Source: UBA9647 sp049522195 | Lineage (GTDB): Bacteria; Bacteroidota; Ignavibacteria; UBA10030 | NCBI GenBank assembly: GCA_049522195.1 | Contig: JBEKOB010000035.1 | Span: forward strand, 1-39,666 | DNA: 39,666 nt | Direction: 5' to 3' | Part shown: piece by piece, positions 1-9,171 of the stretch | How positions within the stretch are numbered: position 1 is the stretch's first letter | Layout of the letters: the number at the start of each line of letters is the position of its first letter | Notes under the pieces: generated by a model | Told to the model about the DNA's origin: nothing | Databases searched by the model: none | What the model saw: only the letters and a program-made list of their open reading frames with translations | Position numbers and translations under genes: made by a program

Positions 1-172
1 AGAACTGTCAAACGATCTCTTTCCGCAAGGGAAAGGTGAGTATATGTTGTAGGTGCCATACACCGAGGATACGCATTCTCATGATTTATTTTCTCAGGTG
101 TTGCACTTCATTGTTGAACTCGTGAATGGATAATTGAGAATGTAGGATGTGTAATTCGAGAGGCAAGCAAAG

Positions 173-202
173 GCCCCGTCGAGAAATCGGCGGGGCTTTT
201 TT
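173..202 (+). terminator. Rho-independent terminator, plus strand
   Basis: A 10-bp stem (173-182 with 187-196, one G-U pair) closes a GAAA loop and is followed by six T residues at 197-202. It would end a plus-strand transcript entering from left of the window. The only trace of such a gene is a short open frame from position 2 to a TAG at 50-52, too short to call. The T-tract lies on the plus side only, so it does not obviously serve the minus-strand operon ending at 403. Confidence 0.8.
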
Positions 203-349
203 GATTGTCAATCGTCAACGACTAATAAATAATGGAGAATGAAGGGCTAAGAAGAGAGAGAAGGAAAAGCAGGATGCGGAATCAGAGCTTGAGGTCAGGG
301 AGCCAGAACGATGCGCTTTTCGATTTGGATCTTGCACCTTGAATCACGG

Positions 350-383
350 ATTTCGCAATTCGCAATCCGAAATTTCGCAATTC
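350..383. repeat. Short AT-rich direct repeat downstream of the NHL gene
   Basis: The 12-mer atttcgcaattc occurs at 350-361 and again at 372-383, with a partial third copy (cgcaatccg) between them. It sits just beyond the stop of the minus-strand NHL lipoprotein gene. The 203-402 stretch has no convincing gene; the short open frames across it are low-complexity translations of this repeat. Function unknown. Confidence 0.5.
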
Positions 384-402
384 AAGATCGAATATCGAAG
401 GA

Positions 403-1491
403 CTATTGGAGGTCGCTGGAGAGCTTGAATCGGACGATGCGGTTGTTGCCCCGGTCGGCGACGTATACGGTCTTGTCGAAGTACGCTACACCGTAAGGCT
501 GATCAAACTGTTTCGCACCGGAGCCGTACCCGCCAAACGAGTACCTCTCTATACCACGAGTGGAAAACCGGAACAAGCTATCCTTGACCGCGTCCACAAC
601 GTAAAGATTTCCGGATGGGTCGATCGTCACACCCATCGGCTGTGAGAATCTGTTCAGCTTCAGCAGATCGATATTACCGTCAGTGCTTGGGTAGAATTTA
701 GACAGATAGTTGGTGGTCTGGCCTTCCGCAAGCAGTTGAATCCACTGCACCTTGTAGAACGCCTTGTCCCCCAATTGGCAGAAAACAAACTCCACGGACC
801 GGTTGGTCGGTATAGTGGCGATCCCTGAAAGCGTGCTAAGGGAAAGCAAACCGGTTCCGTCCGGTGAGAAACTGGTTGTCACTGGTGTCAGGAGTTGATC
901 GTCCTCGGTGAAGAGAAGAATCGCGATATCCCGATCGATGCGGGTCAAATCGTTCTTCGGACCGTTGCGCGCAATGTAGTACTGGTTATTGTAAAGCGAG
1001 GCAATGCCGGCAAATCGGCGCGTCGAATCACTCGGCTCGAAGTAAATCCGACGAGGTTGGACACTCCCGATATTGTGGCCGGTTGATACAAGATCGAGCC
1101 GGTAAACGGCGCCAAATGTCGTCGGCGTGCTTCTTCCCGGCAGAAGCGTATCAAACTGGGCACAGACCATAAGCTGGAGCCGTTTGTCCTGAGTGAGTGA
1201 AACCGGATGCTTGATCTTCTGCGAGTAGCCGATGACACGCCCAATCAAATCGAGCATGACGATGCGGTCGTTGTCCGTGTCAGCAACGTACACGAATGGT
1301 TCATTTCCCACAATGACCGCCTGAGGATGATTGAAACCGGTCCATTGCGGATTCTGCTGAATGTATACGGTGTCGCCGATCCTCGTGTTGATATCGCCCT
1401 GAGGAAGCGAATTCACAGGAAACTTCGCTTCCTGGCATCCCAAGACAACGAAAGCAACAGCAATGCAGAAGGCCGATATGAAATGTTTCAT
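403..1491 (-). CDS. NHL-repeat beta-propeller lipoprotein
   Basis: Predicted exported lipoprotein of 362 residues. The N-terminus is a short basic-hydrophobic signal with a lipobox ending VVLGC (lipidated Cys about residue 19). The rest shows NHL-type strands, for example 'PQAVIVGNEPFVYVADTDND' near residues 56-75, 'GVTIDPSGNLYVVDA' near 290 and 'GVAYFDKTVYVADRGNNRIV' near the C-terminus, consistent with a six-bladed propeller. NHL propellers usually mediate binding rather than catalysis; the ligand cannot be told from sequence. The start codon overlaps the stop of the upstream PorV-like gene by four bases (ATGA), so it is the last gene of the minus-strand secretion operon and is probably translationally coupled. 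Confidence 0.85.
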   Translation of the reverse strand: MKHFISAFCIAVAFVVLGCQEAKFPVNSLPQGDINTRIGDTVYIQQNPQWTGFNHPQAVIVGNEPFVYVADTDNDRIVMLDLIGRVIGYSQKIKHPVSLTQDKRLQLMVCAQFDTLLPGRSTPTTFGAVYRLDLVSTGHNIGSVQPRRIYFEPSDSTRRFAGIASLYNNQYYIARNGPKNDLTRIDRDIAILLFTEDDQLLTPVTTSFSPDGTGLLSLSTLSGIATIPTNRSVEFVFCQLGDKAFYKVQWIQLLAEGQTTNYLSKFYPSTDGNIDLLKLNRFSQPMGVTIDPSGNLYVVDAVKDSLFRFSTRGIERYSFGGYGSGAKQFDQPYGVAYFDKTVYVADRGNNRIVRFKLSSDLQ

Positions 1492-2483
1492 AACTTCACG
1501 AACAATGAAATCCTATGAACGCCACCGAGGTTCTTGAAGGGAGCATAACCGTAATCAAGCGACAATGAAAAGAGATCAAGGGAAGCGGCAACTCCCACCC
1601 CGAAAGAGAACGCTTCCTCATCAACATTCATCTTGTACCCGCCACGGACAAAAAAGGTCTTCATATACTGGTATTCAGCTCCAATGCTCACGTTTTCGGA
1701 ATTATCATTCGGATGATTGAGCTGGGCTGAAGTTGTCACCGAGTTCTTCTCATCCTGATAAGGCTCGAAAGCGAAGCCGAAACGAAACATTGTCGGAGGA
1801 GAGAACTGTTGAAACTGCGACATTGTGCTACCATCAATCATCGACACATTTCCCGAGGGAGACACCTGACTCCCAAAGTTCGACACGACGGCTGAGAACC
1901 GCAACGATCCTAGTCCTGTCCAGTAGTAGGTCCCGAAGTCTATGACAGTTCCGCGCATTTTCAGGACATCGAGAGTCTCTTCATAATACCGGACCGTCCC
2001 GCCGAAGCTGAATTGGCTGGTCAATTTCCTGCTGTATGTAAGGCCAACCGCGACATCGCCGTAATGAAAATAGGTCCCATCTCCCATCGGCTGCAGCTCG
2101 GTCGTAACGGGCATGTCTTCGGTGTGCAAGGTCGTAATCGAGAACCCGACGGCATCGTCCGCGGAAAGGTGGTATACTGCTCCTAGGAATTCGTGCTGAA
2201 TATCAACCAGCCAGGCCGTATGAGAGAAAATGGCCTGATTGTCGGTGAATTGTGAAATCCCCGCAGGATTCCAATAAAGCGCTGAGGCATCGTTTGCGAC
2301 CGCGATGAAACTTTCTCCCATCGCGCTCGCCCTCGCACCAACACCTATCTTGAGGAACTCCACGCCGGCTGTTCCCGCACGTTGAGCTCCCAATGTCGGC
2401 ATCAGCTGAGCTCTCAGTACAGATGCAGAGAGCACGCCGCACAAGAGGAACAACAATAATATGCGCGATCGAACCATCATCAA
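1488..2483 (-). CDS. PorV/PorQ-family outer-membrane beta-barrel protein
   Basis: A 331-residue protein with a cleavable signal peptide (hydrophobic residues 8-25, ending near SVLRAQ), then the PorV/UPF0164 signature: 'GARASAMGE' followed by 'NDASALYWNPAG' at about residues 50-75. The remainder is alternating beta strands ending in '..SLFVKL', typical of an outer-membrane barrel of the FadL-like fold. In T9SS organisms PorV is the shuttle that brings cargo to the sortase PorU; paralogues are often encoded beside cargo genes. Both ends overlap neighbours by ATGA, so it is coupled between the TonB receptor and the NHL lipoprotein. Whether this is the housekeeping PorV or an operon-specific paralogue cannot be decided here. 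Confidence 0.85.
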   Translation of the reverse strand: MMMVRSRILLLFLLCGVLSASVLRAQLMPTLGAQRAGTAGVEFLKIGVGARASAMGESFIAVANDASALYWNPAGISQFTDNQAIFSHTAWLVDIQHEFLGAVYHLSADDAVGFSITTLHTEDMPVTTELQPMGDGTYFHYGDVAVGLTYSRKLTSQFSFGGTVRYYEETLDVLKMRGTVIDFGTYYWTGLGSLRFSAVVSNFGSQVSPSGNVSMIDGSTMSQFQQFSPPTMFRFGFAFEPYQDEKNSVTTSAQLNHPNDNSENVSIGAEYQYMKTFFVRGGYKMNVDEEAFSFGVGVAASLDLFSLSLDYGYAPFKNLGGVHRISLFVKL

Positions 2484-5290
2484 AACCTCATCCCTAAACC
2501 AAGCTGCATGTTCCGTCCCGGGAGATACCTTGCGGGATTGAACGGGAACGCAGTCACCGGAGCCTGAAGCTGCGGATACATAGGATCGTTCCAGCCGGCC
2601 GGCGTCGGATCGCCCAATCGGTACGCCTGTCCCGTCACAGGGTTGATGATCGCCGAGTTCTTATTATCCAGAAGGTTCTTCACCTGGAGAGAAAGGGTGA
2701 ATTCGAGCCCGCCCATATGAATGTACTTTTCGATGTTCATGTCTATCCAGAACCATGAACCGCCGACGCCCCCAAGCAAATTCGAATTATCTGTGATGTA
2801 ATCCGGACGCCCGTTGGGAAGATACCCGTCGAGAATCGTGGGAGTATAGCGTTTCCCCGATTCGTAGAACACGTAGAAATGGACCAGGTAGTCGTCGAGG
2901 TAGCCGGGCGCCAGTCCAAAGAGAGGCTTGTCTTTCTCGACTGTCAAGGTCGCATTCAGCGTGAATTGAAGCGGCCGGTCCCACATCACGTAACTCTCCT
3001 TAATCGTCTCATCCTCGATACCGCGTGCGACGAGCACTGCTTGATCCGGCGTTGAGCTCTTCCCCGTCGTGATGGAATACGCCCCGGAAACGCTGCCGCG
3101 GAACCACTGACCGATTCTCTTCCGGAATTCAGCTTCTATGCCGCGCGAGTGAGCGTAATCCGAATTCACATACGTGATGAAGTTCGACGAGGAGAGGCGG
3201 GCGGACGTCACCTTCGCTTGACGCGTCGTGACGTAATCAAAAATATCTTTGTTGTACGCCGTGACGGTGAGGACATCGTCTGTCGAGAACTGGGATTGGA
3301 GCCCGATTTCATACGCCACCGTGGTTTCAGGATTCAGATCCGGATTACCAAAAGTCTGGAATGTCGATTGCGCTGATGACGGACTGAGTTTCGCATAAAC
3401 GAACTGAGGTTTCGGCAGCTTCGAAAAATGGCCATAGGAGAAAAACAACATTTGGTTATCTGAAACGGGATGGGAAATCCCGATTCGGGGACTGATCCTT
3501 CCCTTCCAGCGCCGCCCGAAGAGCGAGTATGTATGGGCGAGATAGTCCTGCCTGATTTGATCCGGGATGGTGATGACATCGGGGTTCTTCACTGCGTCGT
3601 CAACGTATTTGCCCGGGAACCAGTAATCGAATCGCAACCCCGCATTCAGAATCATGCCGCTGAAGGTGACATTATCCTGGGCGTAGAAGGCACCCATCGC
3701 CGGATTGACCTTGTAGATGTCATTATTCAATCCCAACGTTCCGACCCACGGCTCATAGATGTCGACATTCTGCATTTCCTGCAGCGAAAGTTCAAATCCC
3801 GCTTTGAACCTGTTCTTCTCGGAAAAGTTGTTCGTAACATCCAGCTTGAGCGTATTCTCGATTACGTAGTGATCATGCCAGGTAAATCCGTTCCCATAAT
3901 CGTAAAATCCGTCGCCAGGGATGACGCCGATCGTGTCGTGTCCCAAATTGTAATACGAGACCGGGAATGTTACAATGTCTTTCGGTTCAGTGTACTGTGT
4001 GTAATCTTTGCCGTTTGCATCGGCGCGAAGATTTGTATAGAAATGGGAGAACTTCAATTCGTAGAACAGTGTTTGCGACAGGGTCTGCGTAATACTGAGT
4101 ACCTGCAGCTGATTGTTGTGCGTATACGTGTTCGCGCCATCCAGTATGTTCTGGAATGCATACTGATATCCAGGGCTCGGCTCCACATATTCGAGGTTTG
4201 TCTGCAGAGATTGGGAGTTCTGGTTGATCGCGACAGAATGGTTGTACGAATATGAAATCCGTAGCAGCGGGGTCACCCGCCAGGTCACTTTCGCAAGCCC
4301 GAACCAGTTGTTGTCCTCGCGCGGAGCAAAGCGGGAGCCATAGAACGTGGACGAGACAAGCTGGTTCGCATGGATCTTCGTGAAATCATCTGAGATTCCG
4401 ACGTAGAGGTTCCCGAAGAAGGTGATGTTGCCGGGAACCCGAAGACCGAGAAGAGGGAGAACGGAAGAGGTAATCGGTTCTGGCCCGCTCAGCGTCGCCT
4501 CATAGACGTCGGTGTTATACTCCTGCGAGATTCGGTCCGGTAGCCCAAATTTGTCCTTCTTGATCGAGATCCCGCCGGAATAGGTTTGTGCCCCTTCCTT
4601 CAACGTCACATTCACGATTCCTGACGTCGCCTGACCATATTCCGCGTTAAATCCACCGGTCAGCACCTCAACTTCCTGCACGGCGTCGGCGCTGATCTGG
4701 AGCCCGAATCCTGTCCCGGCGAGTGGATCCTGGATGGAAATGCCGTCAAGCAGGTATGCGTTTTCGTTTGCCCGTCCGCCGCGGATATGGACTTCGTTGT
4801 CCGCCTGGACAACACCCACCTGTTGCGTTACGACCTCCCGCACGTCTGTCACAGCAGCCGACTTGATATCGTCGGAAGTTACAGCCCGCCGGCTTGCTGT
4901 CTCTTCGAGGTTGAACAGAGGCCTCTTCCCAATCACCACGACCTCCTGGCCAATGCTCAGCGTCGTTTCGGTCATGTCCTGGTTTACCGTCGTCTCCTTC
5001 CCTGCTTCCACCCGCACGTCCGTGTGCTGGACCGTCGTGTAGCCGATGAGACTGAATTGAAGGGTGTAGCTGCCAACTCCAACGCTTTGGATTCTGAAAT
5101 TCCCATCCGGGTCTGTTGCCGCACCGTAGTACGTTCCTTTGATGGTCACATTGACAGAGGGCAACCCTTCACCGGTTCTCGAGTCGCGCACCCTTCCCAC
5201 GATCGCACTCTTGCCTTGAGCGTCAAGGGCGTTATCCACTAGGATCAGCAATGTCAACAGCAGCAATATCCTCGTCGCTGTTCTTATCAT
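2480..5290 (-). CDS. TonB-dependent receptor with carboxypeptidase-regulatory-like domain
   Basis: A 936-residue outer-membrane receptor. After a signal peptide (residues 1-24, ending DAQG) comes a carboxypeptidase-regulatory-like domain at about 28-112 ('IVGRVRDSRTGEGLPSVNV', 'YYGAATDPDGNF'), then the plug at about 130-235 ('VHIRGGRANENAYLLDGI', 'VEVLTGGFNAEYGQATSGIV') and a long 22-strand-type barrel ending in a terminal Phe (GLGMRF). This is the SusC/CirA-like layout common in Bacteroidota. No SusD gene accompanies it, so it is not a standard polysaccharide utilisation pair; the substrate is unknown. It is flanked by ATGA overlaps with the upstream lipoprotein and the downstream PorV-like gene. 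Confidence 0.92.
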   Translation of the reverse strand: MIRTATRILLLLTLLILVDNALDAQGKSAIVGRVRDSRTGEGLPSVNVTIKGTYYGAATDPDGNFRIQSVGVGSYTLQFSLIGYTTVQHTDVRVEAGKETTVNQDMTETTLSIGQEVVVIGKRPLFNLEETASRRAVTSDDIKSAAVTDVREVVTQQVGVVQADNEVHIRGGRANENAYLLDGISIQDPLAGTGFGLQISADAVQEVEVLTGGFNAEYGQATSGIVNVTLKEGAQTYSGGISIKKDKFGLPDRISQEYNTDVYEATLSGPEPITSSVLPLLGLRVPGNITFFGNLYVGISDDFTKIHANQLVSSTFYGSRFAPREDNNWFGLAKVTWRVTPLLRISYSYNHSVAINQNSQSLQTNLEYVEPSPGYQYAFQNILDGANTYTHNNQLQVLSITQTLSQTLFYELKFSHFYTNLRADANGKDYTQYTEPKDIVTFPVSYYNLGHDTIGVIPGDGFYDYGNGFTWHDHYVIENTLKLDVTNNFSEKNRFKAGFELSLQEMQNVDIYEPWVGTLGLNNDIYKVNPAMGAFYAQDNVTFSGMILNAGLRFDYWFPGKYVDDAVKNPDVITIPDQIRQDYLAHTYSLFGRRWKGRISPRIGISHPVSDNQMLFFSYGHFSKLPKPQFVYAKLSPSSAQSTFQTFGNPDLNPETTVAYEIGLQSQFSTDDVLTVTAYNKDIFDYVTTRQAKVTSARLSSSNFITYVNSDYAHSRGIEAEFRKRIGQWFRGSVSGAYSITTGKSSTPDQAVLVARGIEDETIKESYVMWDRPLQFTLNATLTVEKDKPLFGLAPGYLDDYLVHFYVFYESGKRYTPTILDGYLPNGRPDYITDNSNLLGGVGGSWFWIDMNIEKYIHMGGLEFTLSLQVKNLLDNKNSAIINPVTGQAYRLGDPTPAGWNDPMYPQLQAPVTAFPFNPARYLPGRNMQLGLGMRF

Positions 5291-6663
5291 TGCACACCAA
5301 ATTCATCTTTGTAGACTTTACGAAGCAACGTCGCCACCCGATCCGGAGGAGTCCCGAAGCGATGCAGAATTGCAGCCAGCAGCACAAAACTCGGTCGATC
5401 CGCGTCTTTCACTCCCATAATCGGTTGTCCCGACCACCGCGCGGAAGGTTGCATCTGGTAAAGAACTCGTGCATCAAGCTTCGGTAGTATTCCGCGGGGG
5501 TAGGTGTAGATGTCCCCGAGCGTATCGCGCACAAGTGTCGGGTATGTCGGATCTACTGCCAGTATAGTTTCCCTTGACAGGAGGATGGTTGTGAAGTAGA
5601 TCGTTTCGACGTTATCAATGGGAGCAGAGTCACCAAGGCCCTGCTGAGCACTGATGTCCCTCGGGAAGCCGGTGCTGAGGAAGACCTTCCCTCCTGCCTT
5701 CTTGAATCCGGGGAGGCAGGCCTGTATGATATCGAGGCTCGGTGCATTATCCCCGTACCAGAAAACGTACTTAAAGAGCTTCAGCGTTTCCGTAAACGTC
5801 GGATTGATCAGAGGTGGAACGAATTTAGCCTTGCTAATGGAGGAAGAGCCCTTCTTGATGTCGATGACATCCTTGCTCCCCAACCGCCCCCCCATCAGTG
5901 TATCAAAAATCTGGGTGTAGAACGTCGAAGCGAAATCAGCAAGCAAATAATCCCGAACAATCAGAAAGTCCCCTTTTGGCTCCCTGACGTACCAGACCTT
6001 GCCTGAGTCTGGCATTCGAACCGTCTGGCTGTATGCTCCTGCGACGTCCCGAGCCTTCAGATAGAACACATGGTCGCCTTCAGTGAGGCCGTCCTTCTTG
6101 AACAACGTCACGAGGTTCGCTGCACCTGACAAGCTCTTCCATCGGGAAGGATTGGTCGTGTCGTCCAATGCGTAAAAATAATCCGTGATGGTCTCGTTGC
6201 CATCAACGTCCGTTCCCAACCATTGGAATGATGCGACCGTGTACGTAGTTTCCGGAACCGTCGAGTTCAACAAGAATGCAACACTTGGAGGAGAATTCTG
6301 GATCGGATACTGCAGGGAAGCAGGATGCGGATCGCGCAACCCGTCGTTGTCCACGGCCGATACAAAGAAGGAGTACGTGGTATCGAGACGACTCAGGTGG
6401 AACGTGAAGACACTGTCCGTTTTCGTCGTGTACGCCCAATGCAGGCTATCGAGCGAGAAGTAATAACCCACGACAAATCCATCGGGGTCGACGCCCCACC
6501 AATGGATATGTTGCTGACTGACAGTGCGACTGAGAGCCCCGTCAGGTACCAGAGCCAGAAACGTCTGAGGCGGTTGGTCCGGGAGCGGCTCGTTCGTATG
6601 ACGCTTCGAGCAACCGGCAAGAAGAACCAACACGATGATAAGAAATTGTAGAGATCGGCTCAA
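5287..6663 (-). CDS. Lipoprotein of unknown function with fibronectin-like N-terminal half
   Basis: I do not recognise a named family. A longer frame opens at 6786, but the better start is TTG at 6663: it is preceded by GGGGA seven bases upstream and puts a perfect lipoprotein signal at the N-terminus (lipobox LLAGC, Cys18). The 458-residue product has an N-terminal half with repeated beta segments about a viewed or computed difference ('WWGVDPDGFVVGYYFSLDS', 'WLGTDVDGNETITDYFYALD'), like Fn3/Ig modules. The C-terminal half ('KYVFWYGDNAP', 'GFKKAGGKVFLSTGFPRDI') resembles a Rossmann/GATase1-like fold, judged by eye only. Its stop overlaps the TonB receptor start (ATGA), so the two are coupled and may form a receptor-lipoprotein pair. 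Confidence 0.75.
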   Translation of the reverse strand: MSRSLQFLIIVLVLLAGCSKRHTNEPLPDQPPQTFLALVPDGALSRTVSQQHIHWWGVDPDGFVVGYYFSLDSLHWAYTTKTDSVFTFHLSRLDTTYSFFVSAVDNDGLRDPHPASLQYPIQNSPPSVAFLLNSTVPETTYTVASFQWLGTDVDGNETITDYFYALDDTTNPSRWKSLSGAANLVTLFKKDGLTEGDHVFYLKARDVAGAYSQTVRMPDSGKVWYVREPKGDFLIVRDYLLADFASTFYTQIFDTLMGGRLGSKDVIDIKKGSSSISKAKFVPPLINPTFTETLKLFKYVFWYGDNAPSLDIIQACLPGFKKAGGKVFLSTGFPRDISAQQGLGDSAPIDNVETIYFTTILLSRETILAVDPTYPTLVRDTLGDIYTYPRGILPKLDARVLYQMQPSARWSGQPIMGVKDADRPSFVLLAAILHRFGTPPDRVATLLRKVYKDEFGVQ

Positions 6664-6739
6664 ACGAATTTCCCCGGAAATCACGTCTCTGAGAAGAATG
6701 CCGGGACAATTCGAATCCCGGCGGACAACACAAGACACA

Positions 6740-6781
6740 TGCGTGATACGGAGGGGGAGAATTTCCTCCCCCTCCCACGCA
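6740..6781 (-). terminator. Long GC-rich intercistronic hairpin
   Basis: A perfect 10-bp stem (6750-6759 with 6766-6775, six-base loop) is extended by a further 6 bp (6740-6745 with 6776-6781) across a four-base bulge. It starts six bases after the stop of the T9SS gene on the minus strand. There is no T-tract on either side, so it may be a partial terminator, an mRNA 3'-end stabiliser or a processing site that lowers expression of the downstream receptor genes relative to the secreted proteins. Confidence 0.6.
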
Positions 6782-6786
6782 ATCAC

Positions 6787-9135
6787 TTACTTCAAGAGCA
6801 TCATCTTCTTAACATTTGAATACGCATCTGTTTGCAGCTGATAGAAATAGACACCGCTCGACAAACGTGACGCATCAAAAACAACCGCGTACGCGCCGGC
6901 TCTTTGCTCTCCATCCACCAGCCTCATCACTTCCTGACCCAGGATATTGAACACCTTCAGAGTAACCGACGACGATGTTGGAAGCGAGTACCGAATAGTC
7001 GTTGTCGGGTTGAAGGGGTTCGGATAGTTCTGGCTAAGCTCAAAGTTCTTCGGGACGACGTCGCCAATCTGATATGTGATACCCGTGATCGTTCCGAAGT
7101 CGTCGTTCTTCCTCGGCTCAAGCTTGTATTCGCCGTTCGAGAACGTCAAGATCCCGGTGAGAGAGGCAATGGAAACTCCCACTGGCATCAACTTCGTCTT
7201 CGCTGGACTGATCGGATGCGCCGTCGCCCATGCCGTTTGGTACGCCTGCGTGGTGTCACAGTAATAGGAGTTCGTGCCGTCGTCATTGACACGGATTCCG
7301 TACGCAAGGGTCGTCGCGCCCTTGGTCGTGCTTACGAAGAACTCACCGAAGTTGCTCGATCCGGTGCCTGCGGTGTTGTCGGCGTTCATCACGTTGATAT
7401 AAACCAACGGCGTCTTGATGAGCACGCTTTCATACTGTTCAAACGGCGAGGTTCCCTTGACGGGCCTGTTGGCATCCTGATAGCTCAGTGAGCCAGAGCC
7501 GCTCATGCTGACCGTCGTGGCCGCAGGCACGGCAACTCCACGACGGAACACTGTGACAGGCGAAGGAACAGTAGAGCTGGGCATCACCTGGATGCATGTA
7601 CGGCTGTCAGAAGAGCTGACGCCGCGCTCACTCACAACACCAGTCACCCGGAGACTATCTCCCCTTTTGAGTGTGTCAAGACCCGAACTGGCGGAGGTTG
7701 CGTACATCGCGATCCCATTCCAGGCACCTGTGCTGGAGGCCATCCACAGCGTCGGCCGGCCGCTGAGATTCTGTTTGATGTCTGTCGTGTCGGCGGTGAT
7801 GACACCACTCACCGTGATCGTGTCTCCAAGAAAGCCTGATATGCCACCCACATAGGGAGTATACTGAACGTCCTTGATTGTCAATCCACTTTGACGGACT
7901 TGGTAGAAAAGCGGTTTTGCAGGATCCGGTGACACACCATACACTCCGCCGCCATACACTTCAACATAATAGCTCACCAGACTGTCGCCGCCAGCTGCCG
8001 GGATCGTAGCGGTGTACGATGAATCACCGGAAATTGCTGTGACCTTGCTCCTTGTCCACGGTACCGCAGTGTTGGAGCCAAACCTCCAGTTGAAGAAGCT
8101 ACTGTCGATATGGAGTCCCGTGTTCAGGTTATGGGCTATCCAGGACACTTTCACAGCATCTGTCGCCTTTGGAGGAGTAGGCGTACGAGTAATAGATGAT
8201 ACTTGGGGTGCATATGATGCGATGCCGATATCACCCGGGTATTTCGATCCCGTTTGCTGGTTCGGTCCCGGATACAATGGCGCAATCCTGTAGTCGCCGC
8301 ACGTGTTAGCCTTCGATGACGGTATAATCACTCCGCGAAGGTAGCTCAGTTGCGTCCCCACAGGAGGAGGCGAATACTTTGAACCACTAGCCTTGAAGCC
8401 GCGGAGCGTGTACCATCCCGAAGCGTCGTATGTCGATATTTGGTTGCCCGCCGCGTCCTGAACCGTGAAAGTGCCATAGGTGTAGTCGACCGCAACGACT
8501 GTCACGTTTCGCACGACGACGTACATCGATTCATATTTTTCACCCCGGGATGGCAGCGGCGTCGTTCCTTTGACCAGACTATCAAGCGTGATTTCCTTTG
8601 CTGCTGGCCGAGATGCTAGGAGTGTACCTATCTTGATGGTCCCCCCCGTGTATACGGGGGTTGAAGCACTATAATGAACCATCTCCAGAAGGCTGTTGTT
8701 TTGCGAACCATACTCCTCCAATCTTCCTGTCATAGTCACGACCATGCCGGTATCGAGAGCAGTGATACCGCTTGCCTGAGCAGCAGCGAGCGTGTCGTTC
8801 GTGATGACGTCGATGCCACCCCACAGTTGCCCGGTTGTTGTATCTTGAATGTAGATATTGTAGCGAGTCAAGGTGTAAGCCAAGATGCTGGGTTTCACCA
8901 TGACAACACCGGTAATGGAGACCGTATCGGAACTGGCGTCGGCCCCATGCCAGTACGGTGTTTTATCGAGGTTCTTGCCAGCGGCAGCACTTTGAAGTGT
9001 ATCAAGTTTGCGCAACGAATCCAGCGGTACATACTGTAACGTCGGAATCGTCACAACTTTCTGCGCCAGTCCGGCAGACCATAGAAAGGTCATGACAAGC
9101 GCAAGAAGCAGGGTTCGTATCAACCATCTGTTCAT
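6787..9135 (-). CDS. T9SS-secreted multidomain protein with type A sorting domain
   Basis: A 782-residue exported protein. The frame is open to 9168, but ATG 9135 is chosen: it has AAGGAGG five bases upstream and begins a clear signal peptide (MNRWLIRTLLLALVMTF, cleavage after GLAQ). The body has at least three OB-fold-like or nuclease-associated modules, each with 'I/VTGVV' and 'G..V.VTG..EYG' strands as in DUF5689-type segments, and a short Ig-like linker. The C-terminus is a textbook T9SS type A sorting domain: 'FELSQNYPNPFNPTTTIRY', 'LKVFNILGQEV', 'SGVYFYQL', final KMMLLK. It is second in the operon, 36 bases after the previous gene. Substrate unknown. Confidence 0.88.
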   Translation of the reverse strand: MNRWLIRTLLLALVMTFLWSAGLAQKVVTIPTLQYVPLDSLRKLDTLQSAAAGKNLDKTPYWHGADASSDTVSITGVVMVKPSILAYTLTRYNIYIQDTTTGQLWGGIDVITNDTLAAAQASGITALDTGMVVTMTGRLEEYGSQNNSLLEMVHYSASTPVYTGGTIKIGTLLASRPAAKEITLDSLVKGTTPLPSRGEKYESMYVVVRNVTVVAVDYTYGTFTVQDAAGNQISTYDASGWYTLRGFKASGSKYSPPPVGTQLSYLRGVIIPSSKANTCGDYRIAPLYPGPNQQTGSKYPGDIGIASYAPQVSSITRTPTPPKATDAVKVSWIAHNLNTGLHIDSSFFNWRFGSNTAVPWTRSKVTAISGDSSYTATIPAAGGDSLVSYYVEVYGGGVYGVSPDPAKPLFYQVRQSGLTIKDVQYTPYVGGISGFLGDTITVSGVITADTTDIKQNLSGRPTLWMASSTGAWNGIAMYATSASSGLDTLKRGDSLRVTGVVSERGVSSSDSRTCIQVMPSSTVPSPVTVFRRGVAVPAATTVSMSGSGSLSYQDANRPVKGTSPFEQYESVLIKTPLVYINVMNADNTAGTGSSNFGEFFVSTTKGATTLAYGIRVNDDGTNSYYCDTTQAYQTAWATAHPISPAKTKLMPVGVSIASLTGILTFSNGEYKLEPRKNDDFGTITGITYQIGDVVPKNFELSQNYPNPFNPTTTIRYSLPTSSSVTLKVFNILGQEVMRLVDGEQRAGAYAVVFDASRLSSGVYFYQLQTDAYSNVKKMMLLK

Positions 9136-9171
9136 GGATACCTCCTTATTGATGGATACATAACACATTGA

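Noticed and set aside
3470..4255. Plus-strand open frame of 261 codons opposite the TonB receptor
   Set aside because: Antisense shadow of a clear TonB receptor; no family signal or ribosome site.
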